From contig JASAND010021336.1 in assembly GCA_030248195.1 (NCBI GenBank), forward strand, positions 1 to 64,000: a stretch of DNA of 64,000 nucleotides. The letters are read 5' to 3'. The translations under genes and the position numbers were made by a program. Positions 23,186-34,700 of the stretch are shown here, piece by piece (positions within the stretch are counted from its first letter, which is position 1; every line of letters begins with the position of its first letter). The stretch is from Trissonchulus latispiculum. Its lineage: Eukaryota; Nematoda; Enoplea; Enoplida; Ironidae. The notes beneath the pieces were generated by a model that was not told the origin of the DNA, made no database searches, and worked only from the letters and a program-made list of their open reading frames with translations.

Positions 23186-23997
23186 CAACAAGCTACGAAG
23201 TTCTCGTCTGTAACTTTCTGGTCGCCACAAAGGAGTTGGCAACGCTTAAGCTGCTCATGTAATCGAACTAATCATGACTTTTTGGCTGAGTTTCATTAAC
23301 CTTAACGTTTTTAAAATGATCAGGGCAACATAACCAGTACTGGCAAAACTTTAATTTTTTTAGAATTTATACTCCAAAAGTATTGTTACACTGCCAAGAA
23401 ACATTTTTGCAATAGTTCCACGGCACCTGCATACTAATACCACGAAAATCAGTTAACATCCTACTTGAAAATGTGTTTTCACAGCTAGAGGGGGAAGTTC
23501 TTCATATGATAACTAAGGAGTTGAAATTATTTCTATGATCCGAATCTTTTGGGTGAAATATTTTGCATTGCCTTTGACCAGTTGAATGTTGTCTTCCGTC
23601 TTCGGTCTCCGTTTTTAAATTGTGTGCTGGACTGTATCTGATTTGATTTGGTAGAGCTTTGTGCTTTCTGGAGAATAGTTTTGAAAAGAAAGTCCACTTA
23701 AAAATTTATGGGTCTATTTGCAAGAAGGATCAAAATTTGTAGACTTATCTCCCCAAGAAACTAAGTGTAATTAATGTGTACAAATTAGGGATTTTTGGGA
23801 AGCAACTTCACCCAAGAGCTGGGTTAATACGTCACTGATAAGTAACGTATGACGATACGCATATGAACATACACGATACGGTACACACACAACTCATTAA
23901 ATGAAAGAGGGCCGCAAGCTCCGCACTCTACACGCCACACACTCTTCACTGACGGGTCTTCCTCGAACTAGAATTTTTCCAAATTTCAAAATCAAAG
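23186..23997. other. no gene seen
   Basis: AT-rich sequence with no supported feature, probably material between the broken halves of palindrome copy B. Confidence 0.4.
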
Positions 23998-24283
23998 TTG
24001 TGCTACCTTACTGAGTGGTTGCTACTTCTGGCAGTTTTATGCCTTTGCTCTGCAGGTGATATTTACGACCGAGGGCCCTGTATACGGGACGGACCAGTCA
24101 CGCGGATTCTTGAATCAGAGGTCAGAAGAACATGTTTTGCTTTTACTGTACTTACGGGACCAGCCACAACTCAAGTTTATCCATTTACTATTTACTTGAT
24201 TTCTTATTTCAGTGGATGAATACCCTTGCCACTGGAGAACCTGTCATTTGGATCCACACAAACGCGGAACGATCCATTGGAGG
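23998..24283 (+). other. possible fragments of a small secreted-peptide gene
   Basis: A leucine-rich stretch resembling a signal peptide (WLLLLAVLCLCSAG) leads into a short segment with a cysteine. A good acceptor (TTCTTATTTCAG) at about 24213 precedes a frame with DEYPCHWRTCHLDPHKRG. There is no canonical start codon and no clean donor between them, so this may be chance or a captured exon. Confidence 0.2.
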
Positions 24284-24483
24284 TAACTTGAATCCGTAGG
24301 TCTGAAAGTTCAAAGAGAGTTTGCTTTAATAACTGTGGGATTGTCTGAGTCTTTTGTAACGAGGGGTACAAAACTGAGGGTCGACGAGCTTTTCTATGGC
24401 TGTTACTGCTAATGTATACACTTGTAATCATTGCTTCTGCATCTTGTACCTTGTGTCTGTACCTAAGTAATAATCATGTATAT

Positions 24484-24532
24484 CCAATTGTATAATAATA
24501 ATAATTAATAGTAATAATGATAATAATAATTA
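24484..24532. repeat. TAA-type microsatellite
   Basis: Interrupted AAT/TAA triplets over about 50 bases. Confidence 0.7.
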
Positions 24533-24816
24533 TCGTACCTTTCCATTAGAACTTAACTTAACTCGCTGCAATACGGACTTAACCTGCATTTTGGTGAGAA
24601 ATATTGCTTAGGTATAGTCAGTAAGTGAGTTAGACCGGATTAGGTTTAGAACTAATCTATTGCGATTATCAGCTAGTTTTGACCGACCCCTGAGTTTGTG
24701 TCTGTATAACTTTGAAGTTGCGGAGTGATGCTCGACATTGGCCGTGAGAGATCAGCGATTGGTTTTAAAAAGAAAGAGAAAAATGACCCCCCGTTTGGCT
24801 TTTTAGATACATATAA

Positions 24817-24864
24817 TACATAGCGTATGACGCTTGTCATACTCTTATGTACTATGTACTCTTG
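24817..24864. mobile_element. palindrome family, copy B right end
   Basis: CATAGCGTATGACGC...ATGTACTCTTG is the complement of the left terminus at 19832 and of the other family members. No 7-bp duplication is recognisable across the split copy. Confidence 0.65.
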
Positions 24865-25500
24865 ACAGGTATAGTGAGCCTCGTGCTAATAATGGAAGCA
24901 TTGAAAGCGAATGAATGGACCTCATCACACTGTCATTTAATAGACCATTGAAGTTGTTTACTTGGTTGTTTCTCTTTGAAAACGCTAATTTACATTATCA
25001 GTCAAATTTTTCGATGCTAAAACCTCTATTGGAGCTTTTAAGGGGATGAAGGTATATTGATCTCCGAATTTTACTTCGTAGGTTGTCAACATCCAAGAAT
25101 CTTTAATCGTAATATCAAGCTTTTGTCTGCTGAAGCGTTGTAGTGGACAAATTTAAATTTTTAAACTATTGTTTTAATCCTAGCCATGTGCACTGTTTTC
25201 TCTTACAATTTATTAAAATTAAAATTATCAATTATCATATTATCATATTCATTATTGATATTCATTTTCGTATTATTAAAATTGTTAAATTAAAATTAAA
25301 ATAGTATTAAAATTGTCGTCAAGGGGGACGAAAAAACAGTTAGTCGCGGCATCGGTTCCACCAGGGAACACTTTGCAAAATAAAATATGAAAATATGCTG
25401 GTCCTGTGAGTGAAGCTATTACCAGGCATTGACAAACAAACCAAGCAAAAGGTAACTAATGAATTTTAATTTGGGGTTCCTTGTTTCTTTGTTTGAATCA
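24865..25500. other. no gene seen
   Basis: AT-rich spacer. Simple ATTAAAAT-type sequence lies at 25205-25315. Confidence 0.45.
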
Positions 25501-27413
25501 GGACCTTTTCAAGAAAGGGTAGAGTAGAGTTAAAATTAACTCGATCCTTTTCAAGAAAGGGTTAAACGAGTTAATTTTAACCCTGCGAGTTATAGAGAGT
25601 TAAAGTTTTTAACTCTGCGTTGTTTCTTGAAAAGAGTTAAAATTAACTCGCTCTAACTCTACCCTTTTCGAGAATCGCTGCAACGGTTAAATATTTGCAG
25701 AGTTAAATTTAACTCTACCCTTTTCATGACAGGGTTAAATTTAACTCTGTTTAACTCTCTCAAAGCGTGTTCCATTGAAATTTAACCCCCGTCAAAACAC
25801 GCGGGTTAAGCAGAGTTAAAATCAAGATGGTTGTTCAATTAATCAGCACCAATAAAAATTCGCAAGTTAAGTCATTTCTCTTGCTTCAGATGTTTTATTA
25901 TTCAATTAAACAATATTTTATTAGCTATATTTTCGATATCAACATTGGCTGCAATTTTTATTCATTCCAATTAATTTCACTACTGCAGCTTCAATAAAAA
26001 GTTTGTTGCGGTTCATGTGGTAATATAAATTAATGCACCGTAAATTTAAACATTTTCGTTGTATGAAAACAGCGTTTTGAAACAATTTTGCCAGCAAATA
26101 AACTCTAGAAATGCAATGATGTCAGTCAACCAATCAGAAACTTGCAGAGTTTCTTTGGCTGCAACTTTCATTGGCTGCACGTACTTGCTTCATTTTGATT
26201 GGTTGTTTCGAATCATGCTGAAATATTCTTGTAATTGACGAGTCAGTCTAAAAAGCAGAAGTCGGAAACGGAATCAGGGTTTAAAAATGAAATTAAACTG
26301 AAAGAAAATGTGATAAAACTTTTGCATGAATGCTTTCGAACATATTTCTAGTCGACCGATAACCAAATTTTAGCATACTAAATATTTAATTTTTCAAGAT
26401 TGCCACGAAAGAACCATAAGAGAACCGAAAATGTTTTGTACTTCCAATTTTGCTGAGAATTCTTACGTTGGGTTTTAGGCAAAAATTGCTTTATTTGATT
26501 GATACAAAAACTGCACTTTAACTTAACTTTAACTTGCAAATGGTTGCCCTTCAATAAAACGACCGGAATAAACATTCACAATGTTTCGGAATCAACATTT
26601 CTTATTTATTCCCGAAAGTTTTTAATTTACGTTCGAGAGAAATAATTATCATAGAGTTTTCTGCAAAATTACATGAAAATTACAAATTTCAAAGTTGCAG
26701 AACATAAATCTGATGTCCGTTTATATTTATACTTATATTGTACTTATACTTCCCTCCCCCTTATAAGTACTTCATGGCACCTTTTTCAGTTGTTGCGACA
26801 GCTCTTTTCCAACTGTTGCATAATCGCTTATCAAATGCTTGAGAAAGGAAGTAAAAATTAAGGTTGCGAATACATTTTAGTTAATTTCTCTGCAATGAAC
26901 AACAGTTTTGTGATAATTAATGTGCTTCGAAAAGATTTGCTTTAGTCTGCTAGAACCTGAAAATGTGTTTTTCATTTTTCCGCATTTTTACCACATTTTT
27001 CATAACTCATTTTCAAATTCTAGAAAGACAAATTGTTTTTCTCATTCATTAAAAAAAAGTACATTACAAAAAAGTACATTACAAAAAAGTTACATTTTGA
27101 CATTTTTTCCAACTCAAATTAATGAATGAGTAATAATTGTTCTAAGTTTGTGATTCCAAAAACAAGGTATTTAAGAAAGGTAGGGCAGAGTAGAGTAGAG
27201 TTAAAATTAACTTTTTTCATGAATGCATGGAGTTAATTTTAACCCTGGCATTTTTAACTCTTTTTAACCCTGCCGTTTTTAACCCTGCAGGGTTAGAGAG
27301 AGTTAAAACACGCAGAGTTAAAATTAACTCCATCCTTTCATGAAAAGAGTTAATTTTAACTCTACTCTACTCTACTCTGCTCTACTCTACTCTACCCTTT
27401 CTTGAAAAGGCCC
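25501..27413. mobile_element. non-autonomous inverted-repeat element, 1.9 kb
   Basis: The ends are inverted repeats GGRCCTTTTCAAGAAAGGG followed by GTAGAGTAGAG. TCA lies on both sides, a possible 3-bp duplication. Each end has 240-300 bases packed with palindromic GAGTTAAAATTAACTC and GGGTTAAAATTTAACTC variants. The interior (about 25830-27170) is AT-rich with no coding region. Superfamily unassigned; a 3-bp duplication with GG-starting ends would suit PIF/Harbinger or Zator. Confidence 0.65.
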
Positions 27414-27964
27414 TCAGTATAAGCGCTGATTATCAAATAGGTCTACTGAAAAAACCGCTTCCACCCATTATCTAGAGGCTTCTCTGGAAAGGCCAATGTT
27501 GTGAAGTTATAATCAAAAAGTTTATTTGTTTGTAATCTATACATGCTTTTATTCGGTTGTTGGAAAGATGTGCTTTTGAGTATATTAAATGATTACTTTT
27601 AATGATAGCTTTTACAATTACAATAATGGCTTAATTGCGTTCTACCGCTGTTCATTGATATATTGAATTTTACTCACCGCAAAAGCTGAACATGAACTTA
27701 GTTGGGTCGTGGGTGGGCCTGATGCGCATGATCCTCACGAAAAAGAACCCGAAATATTTGAACTTTTAATAATTCTAGGCCAGGCTAGGGTAAAATTCTA
27801 AGTAAATGCAAACAAAGAACGTTCCATAGCAACGTTTAATAGCAATCAAAAAACTAAAGGTAAAGATAAAATAGTCTATATTTTCTAAATTCTTGCTAAT
27901 GTTTCCTTGAATCTGCCGGAAGGTACTCAGAGAAATGTTTAACCTTACCTTTATAAAAATTGAA
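27414..27964. other. no gene seen
   Basis: AT-rich sequence without recognisable features. Confidence 0.45.
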
Positions 27965-27971
27965 GTACTAT

Positions 27972-28401
27972 CAAGAGTACATAATGATAATAGTATGACA
28001 AGCGTCACACTCTATGCAGTGAAGAGCAAAACTATGCTATGCGCGCTATCGGCTGACCCCCTCCACTAATTGACCCCCCTCCACTAATTGACCTCCTCTC
28101 ACACCGCCCCTATATGGGTACATAGTCCCAAACGGGGGTCACTCACTCGCTTAGCATGTTTTCTACATACAACTGTTAAACATACGCGCTTAAACCACCT
28201 CACCAAATTGGGCCCCTGTTAATTTCAGCGTGTAATTATGCAAAGCAGTGAGCGACCCCCATTTGGACCACGTACCCATATAGGGGCGGTGTGAGAGGGG
28301 GTCAATTCGTGGGGGGTCAGCCGATAGCGCTCATAGCATAGTTTTGCCCTTCACAGCATAGAGTGTGACCCTTGTCATACTCTTATCATTATGTACTCTT
28401 G
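27972..28401. mobile_element. palindromic MITE, copy C
   Basis: 430 bp with ends CAAGAGTACATAATGATAA and complement, an inner GACAAGCGTCACACTC, and a GCTGACCCCC block on each arm. It is flanked by an exact 7-bp duplication GTACTAT (27965-27971 and 28402-28408). Non-coding. Confidence 0.88.
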
Positions 28402-28408
28402 GTACTAT

Positions 28409-29071
28409 CTTGAAGTGTCAACGTGACAAATTATAATGTTATTTTACCTTTAAATTTTATTTTACCTTTTTTATTCAGTGCGAATGCGCTAGTATAATTT
28501 GATGTGCACCAAATGTCCAAACTTACATTAACTTCCCAACTAAAACAAACTATTTTGGAAAATTTCTAAATTGCGACACTTCACTTCAGTTTGTTTTTAT
28601 GCGCTTACACTTTTTATTTGAAGTCTTAACGCTCTTTTTATCTCAAACCTAATTTAGTTTTAAATTGGATTAGAAGGCCTAAGCTGACAAAATAGGTGTA
28701 GTGTTTAGTTTCAGTTGAGATTTAGTTTTGATTAAAGCAAATGTATTCGTATCCATTGTAGTTTTAATGTTTTTGTACTTGAAATCATTGTTTAAATCAA
28801 GACAAGAATTCTATGGCTGGATGTTTAAGAGAGATAACGCAGACTACTGTTAAATTAAAATTACAATTAAAACTGTTCCAACTCAATAACATATAATTGT
28901 CCGTTTGACACTTTCTTTATCTCTAGTGCTGTCTTGTGGTTTCAGTTTGTAATCTTATAGAATTTCTAAGGCATTTGCCTATCTGGCAATGTTGCTTTTT
29001 GGCGACCGACTTAAGGTTTGTTATCATACATCGTTACCGCTATCTGGCGGATTTGTTCATCTCGCAATATA
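28409..29071. other. no gene seen
   Basis: AT-rich spacer with no supported feature. Confidence 0.45.
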
Positions 29072-29265
29072 TGTCGTAGCGAAAACACAAACTTGATGTA
29101 TTTGCAATTTTCGCCAACGAAAACGCAAATTTGTGTTTTCGCTAACGAAAACACAAATGGTTCTCACTCCAAGGCTCCAACTAACTGTCAGTGCAGTAAA
29201 GTGCACGTAAACATGCATATGTGGAAACGTTCCCTGTGTAAAGTATGCATGTGCAGGATTTTTAA
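29072..29265 (+). repeat. left terminal inverted repeat of integrase-type transposon
   Basis: Matches 60088-60270 closely in the same orientation, and the reverse complement of 33290-33460 and 61230-61413. Confidence 0.85.
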
Positions 29266-29337
29266 GGACCTCCAACATACATACGTGCTCACGTACAAAT
29301 CTGCCAATTACACTACCACTTGGTAATTACCTACTAC

Positions 29338-29682
29338 CAAGAGTACATAATAACTAAGAGTGTGACAAGCGTCAAGCTCTTAGTTTTTAGGCTTGGGGAC
29401 ATCATCTGCACGATAACGGCTGACCCCCCACAAATTAGACCCATCACTTCAAAGAAATTCGCACGCAATGCCTGCGTTCCAAAGCTCGAAAACACAACAA
29501 CTCAGTTGGTTCAATGTGCGTCTGTTGCGAGCTTCAGCACACAAGCATAGTGTGCGAATTTCTATGAAGTGATGGGTCTAATTTGTGGGGAGGAGGTCAG
29601 CCGTTATCGTGCAGATGATGTCCCCAAGCCTTATAACTAAGAGCTTGACGCTTGTCACACTCTTAGTTATTATGTACTCTTG
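29338..29682. mobile_element. palindromic MITE, copy D
   Basis: 345 bp with CAAGAGTACATAATAAC ends, GACAAGCGTCAAGCTC inside them and GGCTGACCCCCC on the arms. Exact 7-bp duplication CTACTAC (29331-29337 and 29683-29689). It is inserted in the left part of the integrase-type transposon, so it is younger than that element. Confidence 0.88.
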
Positions 29683-29910
29683 CTACTACTAAGTAGTACT
29701 GTACCTACTCTAATACTTTACTTATAGAATACTACTATTACCACTAGTACTAATACTACTACTTACTACTACTACTACGTTAAACTGTTTTATTTTCAAA
29801 TCAGAAGGAATTTTACGCAATTTCAAAGTTATTCATTATGCAAAATACTGGCAGAAGGTTAACAATTTAACATTTCGAACAGAGTTAACATTTCCAAGAA
29901 AAGCAAGGCA

Positions 29911-31440
29911 TCAGGCTTTATCGGAGCAATTAGCGCATTTAGTGCCACTGTCACATTTAGTTCCGCACAACAAGCCACTTTTCACACAAGGACAACCTTT
30001 GGTTTTGCAGCCTGCTTTGCATTTGCATACGCATGTTGTGTTGGCTGCTATATGCGGTTTCTGCTCGAAAAGCTCCAATCAAAGAGACTTCTTTTTCAGG
30101 GTGATTTATGAGAGCAGGGGGGCAAGATCCGGCCCATTCAGCGACTTGATCCTTGTGAATTCTCTGCGTTATCTGGCCAGCAGAAGACTGTAGGCTCAAG
30201 GAATCACGCTGAACATCGGTTCCCTTGCAGATGATGTTCTTCTGGCACGTGTTTGATCGATCCACTCGGGGATCTTCATGGCCACCAAATCACCGACTGC
30301 AATGCCTTTATCTTTGCGTTTCGATTCATATTTAAGGCGTTGACTGTCTCGATCACGAAGGTACTGGATGAATGGTTGGCTCCTCGATTTCACCTCTTCA
30401 AAGGACGATCCCAGTTGACATGTGCTCAGGCCTTTTCCAATGATACAAATGTTCTCGTGGCCATTTCTTCATTAGAAGGCCCAATTTGCGGTGGATTTGA
30501 ACAAAGCATTTCAACGATCTCAAAGCATGCTTCGGTTGCTTTCAATAAGGATCCATGTCTTGATTGTACCTGCTCCTTTCTATATGCGAGAGCAGTCAAC
30601 TGTGGGGGTGAATCAGTGAAAAGCAGATAAGGAATCAGAGAAGCGAGCTGGATTAAACCGGCGACAGCAACATTTTCTTCAGATTGACCCGCAATTGGAG
30701 AAATATCATCAGGATTCCGTTCTCGGTCAGTGCCATTATCATTATCATCATCATCATCAACAACAACAACAACATCATCAGCGCCATCACCGCAAACTTC
30801 CAAATCTGGGTCTCGAGGAATATGTCCAAACATTATCTTGAAAGGGCTCGTTCCTGCAACCCGTGAAAATGCGGTATTGATTTCAAAAATCAAGCGAGGA
30901 AGAGCATGAGCCCAGCCCCGGGGACTTCTATTTTCCTGAATCCAGGAACCGGTCCGGCCTTCCAACGTCTGATTGGCCCTTTCGATAAGACCATTGCTCT
31001 GGGGGTGTCTTGGTCTGGAGTGGACAAGCTTGACGCAGCGAAATTCGGCAAGCATGTCCTTCATGGCCTGGCCACAAAATTCTCCACCATTGTCACATTG
31101 TAGAATTCGGTATGGCCTAAATTGAAGAAAAACGTCTCGTACCTCCTTGGAAACACTAGCACAACCCTGTCGTTTAGGGGAAAGGCCCACACAAATTTAG
31201 AAAAATGATCGTTCAATTGCAAAATCCATTTAATGTCACTATCCGGATTTGATCTCATATCATTACAGCCGGCTTGGATCCTTTCCATAACTCCTTTGCT
31301 GGTGATAGGTTTGCCAGCAATAGGTTTAGGCATTGATCTGCGGGTGGCGCAAATTGGGCTCTTTTTCACATAATCTTCCACCAAAGAGTATGGGACGTTG
31401 TGGTAGCTTTAGATCACCGCACGATATCCTGGATGACCAA
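29911..31440 (-). pseudogene. KRBA2/Ginger-like integrase, decayed
   Basis: A retroviral-fold integrase spread over several frames. From the amino end: remains of an H2C2 zinc region (HNVPYSLVEDYVKKSPIC); first catalytic aspartate in LNDHFSKF (31201-31219); second in LQCDNGGEF (31081-31103); glutamate in NGLIERANQTLE (30961-30992). A basic C-terminal module (RLKYESKRKDKGIAVGDLV) and a cysteine-rich CXC end (CKCKAGCKTKGCPC, then CGTKC...CANC, TGA at 29911-29913) complete it. This order matches KRAB-A-domain-protein-2-like integrases common in arthropod genomes. At least two frameshifts separate the parts. A GAT-repeat codes an aspartate run near 30735-30780. Confidence 0.8.
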
Positions 31441-32480
31441 CTTTATCATGTTAACTTTAACTTCAATTTAATCCAGCACCTGAAATTAATGTTAGTAATT
31501 TTAGTACGTATTAGTAGCTTTTAGTAGTTAATAGTTAGTAGTGGTACAAGCGGCATAGTTGTGTCATCACACGAAGTTAATACTAAGCAGTTAGTTTGCA
31601 GATGAACTTAAGTATGTTATGTTTTCAGGTGCGCATCCAGGGGAGGGGTCCGAGGATTCTGGTATCGTGGGGAATCCTACCTTACCTCCCCACTTTCCTT
31701 TCGAAGTCCGATACTCCTCCTCCCCTTCAAATCCATAAGAATAGGATACAGGCCTCAGCTTCTTATACACAATTAAAGTGTTTGCTATTGTAATTTTAGC
31801 TAATTTTAGTGTAAATAGATATTGCAATTTATCAATTTACTTACTTGGGACAGATTTTCCTGCAGCAACAGTGGCTTCCGGGATTTCTTGGAAATAACTG
31901 TTTCTTTTCCAGAAGCAGTTCTTAGTTCGAAATTATGTCGTTTCTTCTTACGATCCCATCCGGTAACTCCTTTTATCGCACTTTCAGAACAGATATCATG
32001 AGCTGGTGAGTTTCCGAAGTTAGAAAATTTAATTTTTTAGAACATTTAAAGTTTTCGTCTGTCATGTTATCCAGACTATGAAATTAACACAAGCAGTGTA
32101 TTGGGAATAAAAAAAGAAAAGCAGAGGAAATTATTCTGGGGGCGTGATTTCTGGAACGGGGAACACAACCCTCGCACCCTCTTCTGCAGGAAACAAACCA
32201 AACGTTCCTATTCTTTCGCAAACACAGTTAATTTTTTGTGATACTTTAATGGAAAAGCATATAAAGAATATTGTTTTTTTAGTTTCGTAGAAAAGGGAAA
32301 ACATTATGATTGCAATAAAAGTATGGATTGCAGCAATTTATATGCGATGAAATTTCTTGTGACATTTTGTGATTTAACTCAAGCATAAACTCAAAATTTG
32401 AAAACAACGTGGAATTCAACACCATACAACAATCCTTACCCACTCTATAGTATAATGAGGTGTTAAATTGGGTTTGTTCT
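31441..32480. other. no gene seen (within the transposon)
   Basis: Possibly the decayed amino end of the integrase or spliced 5' sequence. No motif recognised. Confidence 0.4.
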
Positions 32481-33190
32481 GGATTGTCCGACATCTGGAT
32501 TGTCCTACACAATTTGATTGGCTGGTGTAGTAGCAAATAAGACAACACATTAAGACCCGTAGTGTACATGTCACTGTGAAGGGTCAAAAGGGTTAATTTC
32601 ACTCAATTTATGCAGAAATTTGTTTCAAAAAATGATTATAAAGGAACTTTATATGTCTTTACGTGGAAAATATTTTGCTGTTGGAATTTTCATTTTTACA
32701 AAAAGATTCAAATAAAATGTTGTGCTACTTAAATTTGAAATTCGTCAAAATTTTAGATATGTAGAAATTGCTAAAGCAAAGGAAACTTTTGAACAAATTC
32801 TTCAATTGCTGCCAATTCCAAAACATATACGGCATTAAGTTAAATTTTAGAAGCTCTTAAAGGTGGTAATAAAGCAGAGCTTTTGAAAACAATCGCTAAA
32901 CTTTGTTTTGCACCTAAATGAGATTTTATCCAAATATTAGCATTTTCAAGCAGATTCTAAAACTTGAAGTTAAGCTGTTTCACAATGTCACGAAGGCATT
33001 TAAAAGTCATTACGTATATACCCCTCATTGCAGAAAACGTTTACATTTAAAATTTAAGGAATTACTCAGCTATTGGATACGTAAGACGTCATACTGTAGT
33101 TAACACTACCTAGTAGGCGGACGCAATTAACACGTGCATTTACAAAGAGCCAATCAGCAAGTGTAGGACAATCCAGATGTAGGACAACCC
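32481..33190. mobile_element. inverted-repeat insert, 0.7 kb
   Basis: Ends of about 45 bp are inverted repeats (GGATTGTCCGACATCTGG... against the complement of 33146-33190), themselves made of a doubled GGATTGTCC unit. The interior is AT-rich and non-coding. No clear target duplication. Confidence 0.6.
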
Positions 33191-33289
33191 AAAATACGCC
33201 TTAAATTGGAGGTTGTGCCTTTCTAATTAGGAACGTGTCCGTGTGCATATTATTACAGTTACATGCATATACACATTGTACATTAATTC

Positions 33290-33460
33290 GCATACGTACT
33301 CTGCACGGTTCACCCTCTGCACAGTTAACGTTTCCACATATGCATGTTTACGTGTACTTAATACTACACAGACAGTAAGTTGGAGCCTTAGAATGAGAAC
33401 CATTTGTGTTTTCGTTAGCGAAATTTGCAAATTCGTCAGATTTGCGTTTTCGCTCCGACA
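33290..33460 (-). repeat. right terminal inverted repeat of integrase-type transposon
   Basis: Reverse complement of the left terminus, ending GACA before TATA. Confidence 0.85.
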
Positions 33461-33653
33461 TATATACTAGCCATGCGAACAAACTCTTCTACATATTATG
33501 GAAGAGTACTCCGATAGGCTCTTTTTATACTTAATTATAGTGCAATTACTACTTACTTAAATCCACGAGGCACTAAAACCAATTACAAGGAAAGTCGAAT
33601 TGAACTGCAATTGGAATTATATTTCTACTGTTTGTTCTATATATACATGAAAC

Positions 33654-33978
33654 CAAGAGTACATAATAACTAAGAGTGTGACAACCGTCAAGCATCAAGC
33701 AAAAAACATCATCTGCACAATGACGGCTAAACCCCCCCCCACAACTGAGTTTGTGCACTTCAAATATTTTTGCCCGCTATGCCTACGTTCTAAAGCTCGC
33801 TACAGACGCACATTGAACCTACTGACTAGTTGTGTTTTTGAGCTATTGATGATCAAAATATTTGAAGTGCACATACTCAGTTGTGGGAGGGGGTCAGCCG
33901 TTATTGTAAAGATGATGTTTTTCGCTTGATAACTAAGAGCGTGATGCTTGTCACACTCTTACTTATTATGTACTCTTG
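33654..33978. mobile_element. palindromic MITE, copy E
   Basis: 325 bp with CAAGAGTACATAATAAC ends. The flanks ATGAAAC (33647-33653) and ATGAAAT (33979-33985) match at 6 of 7. It shares the GCTGA-C-run block with copies C and D. Confidence 0.82.
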
Positions 33979-34043
33979 ATGAAATTTTATTCGTGCAGGA
34001 CATTTTGACGTTGTCCGCTATGATGATTATCAGGTGAAATAAA

Positions 34044-34700
34044 TCAAGTAAAACAGAAGACACTAAATTTGTTAGAATAGATTTCGGAAAAACCAGATAT
34101 TACAGCTTTTATCCTTTTTTTAAACTTGAAACCGACATTTTCAGCCCCCAAAATTAAACCAGCACAAAGGGCTGCTAAACAGAAGTAATAGAATAAGTCA
34201 GTAAACATTTGCAGGCTAAATGAGTGCGACTTTTCGACATTAGTTTCTGATCTGTTGTTGATCAGTGGTAAGAAGTATTTGTCATCAATCTTTTGAACAG
34301 CGTCAGTTTCAAGGGCTACAGATACTGCTTGGTTCAATAAATAGAGAAAATCGGTGTTGTTCTTACGGACAGCAAATGCAGCCAGTCTATGCGCTTGGAT
34401 TTCTCCATCAACAATAATCAAGCTATCGTCTTCTCTTGCAATACTGGCGCACACTGCTAGATAGTTAGAATAGATTAAAGATGAATCTTCTGCCAACAGT
34501 TTTCGCACGATTTGGTCAACATCCATATAGGGCTCAACGATCATAACTTTAAACCAGTCGTACTTTCGCACCCATTCCCAATAGTCTACTAGTTCCTGCG
34601 AATAATAATATCTGTCAAAGGTCAAATAATCAATACATTGGCTTCTTCCACTGCGATTATAGACATTGGAATTACATGCTACCAACGGCTTAAGAATCCC
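34044..34700 (-). CDS. ionotropic receptor 2, exon 3 (S2 lobe and TM4)
   Basis: Paralogue of 3487-4104. Acceptor GTTTAG, phase 0, start GILKPLVACNSN, then SRSQCIDYL-type cysteine segment (GRSQCIDYL), EDSSLIYSNYLAV, VDGEIQAHRLAAFAVRKN and VQKIDDKYFLPLINNRS, which is strongly conserved in all three genes. TM4 lies near MFTDLFYYFCLAALCAGLI. It has a longer basic tail than receptor 1. Open throughout, 218 codons and a stop. Confidence 0.86.
   Translation of the reverse strand, partial: GILKPLVACNSNVYNRSGRSQCIDYLTFDRYYYSQELVDYWEWVRKYDWFKVMIVEPYMDVDQIVRKLLAEDSSLIYSNYLAVCASIAREDDSLIIVDGEIQAHRLAAFAVRKNNTDFLYLLNQAVSVALETDAVQKIDDKYFLPLINNRSETNVEKSHSFSLQMFTDLFYYFCLAALCAGLILGAENVGFKFKKRIKAVISGFSEIYSNKFSVFCFT

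Larger units (their letters stand above)
20837..23190 (+). mobile_element. 5'-deleted gypsy/Ty3 retrotransposon
   Basis: An LTR piece at 20837-20957 (start TGTAGCGGATGTAG) recurs at 23065-23185 after a purine tract. The left piece is joined directly to the end of the reverse transcriptase domain (ELRRFLGLTNYCRRF), so gag, protease and most of RT are missing. RNase H, integrase and the chromodomain-side GPY/F module remain. Two frameshifts interrupt the rest. It lies within copy B of the palindrome family. Confidence 0.85.
29072..33460. mobile_element. integrase-type DNA transposon, 4.4 kb, TATA target
   Basis: About 170-200 bp at each end are inverted repeats that start TGTCGKAGCGAAAAC. The left copy has two and the right one copy of an internal CGAAAACRCAAAT unit. 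The 4 bases outside both ends are TATA (29068-29071 and 33461-33464). The interior has a decayed integrase gene on the minus strand, a later palindromic MITE (29338-29682) and another inverted-repeat insert (32481-33190). TG...CA ends, a 4-bp duplication and a retroviral-type integrase together fit the Ginger group; the link between ends and gene is inference from position. Confidence 0.75.

Noticed and set aside
29057..29278. 73-codon minus-strand frame, with relatives at 33227, 60028 and 61167
   Set aside because: It recurs only because it lies in the terminal repeat of the TGTC...GACA transposon; no codon signature beyond repeat identity.
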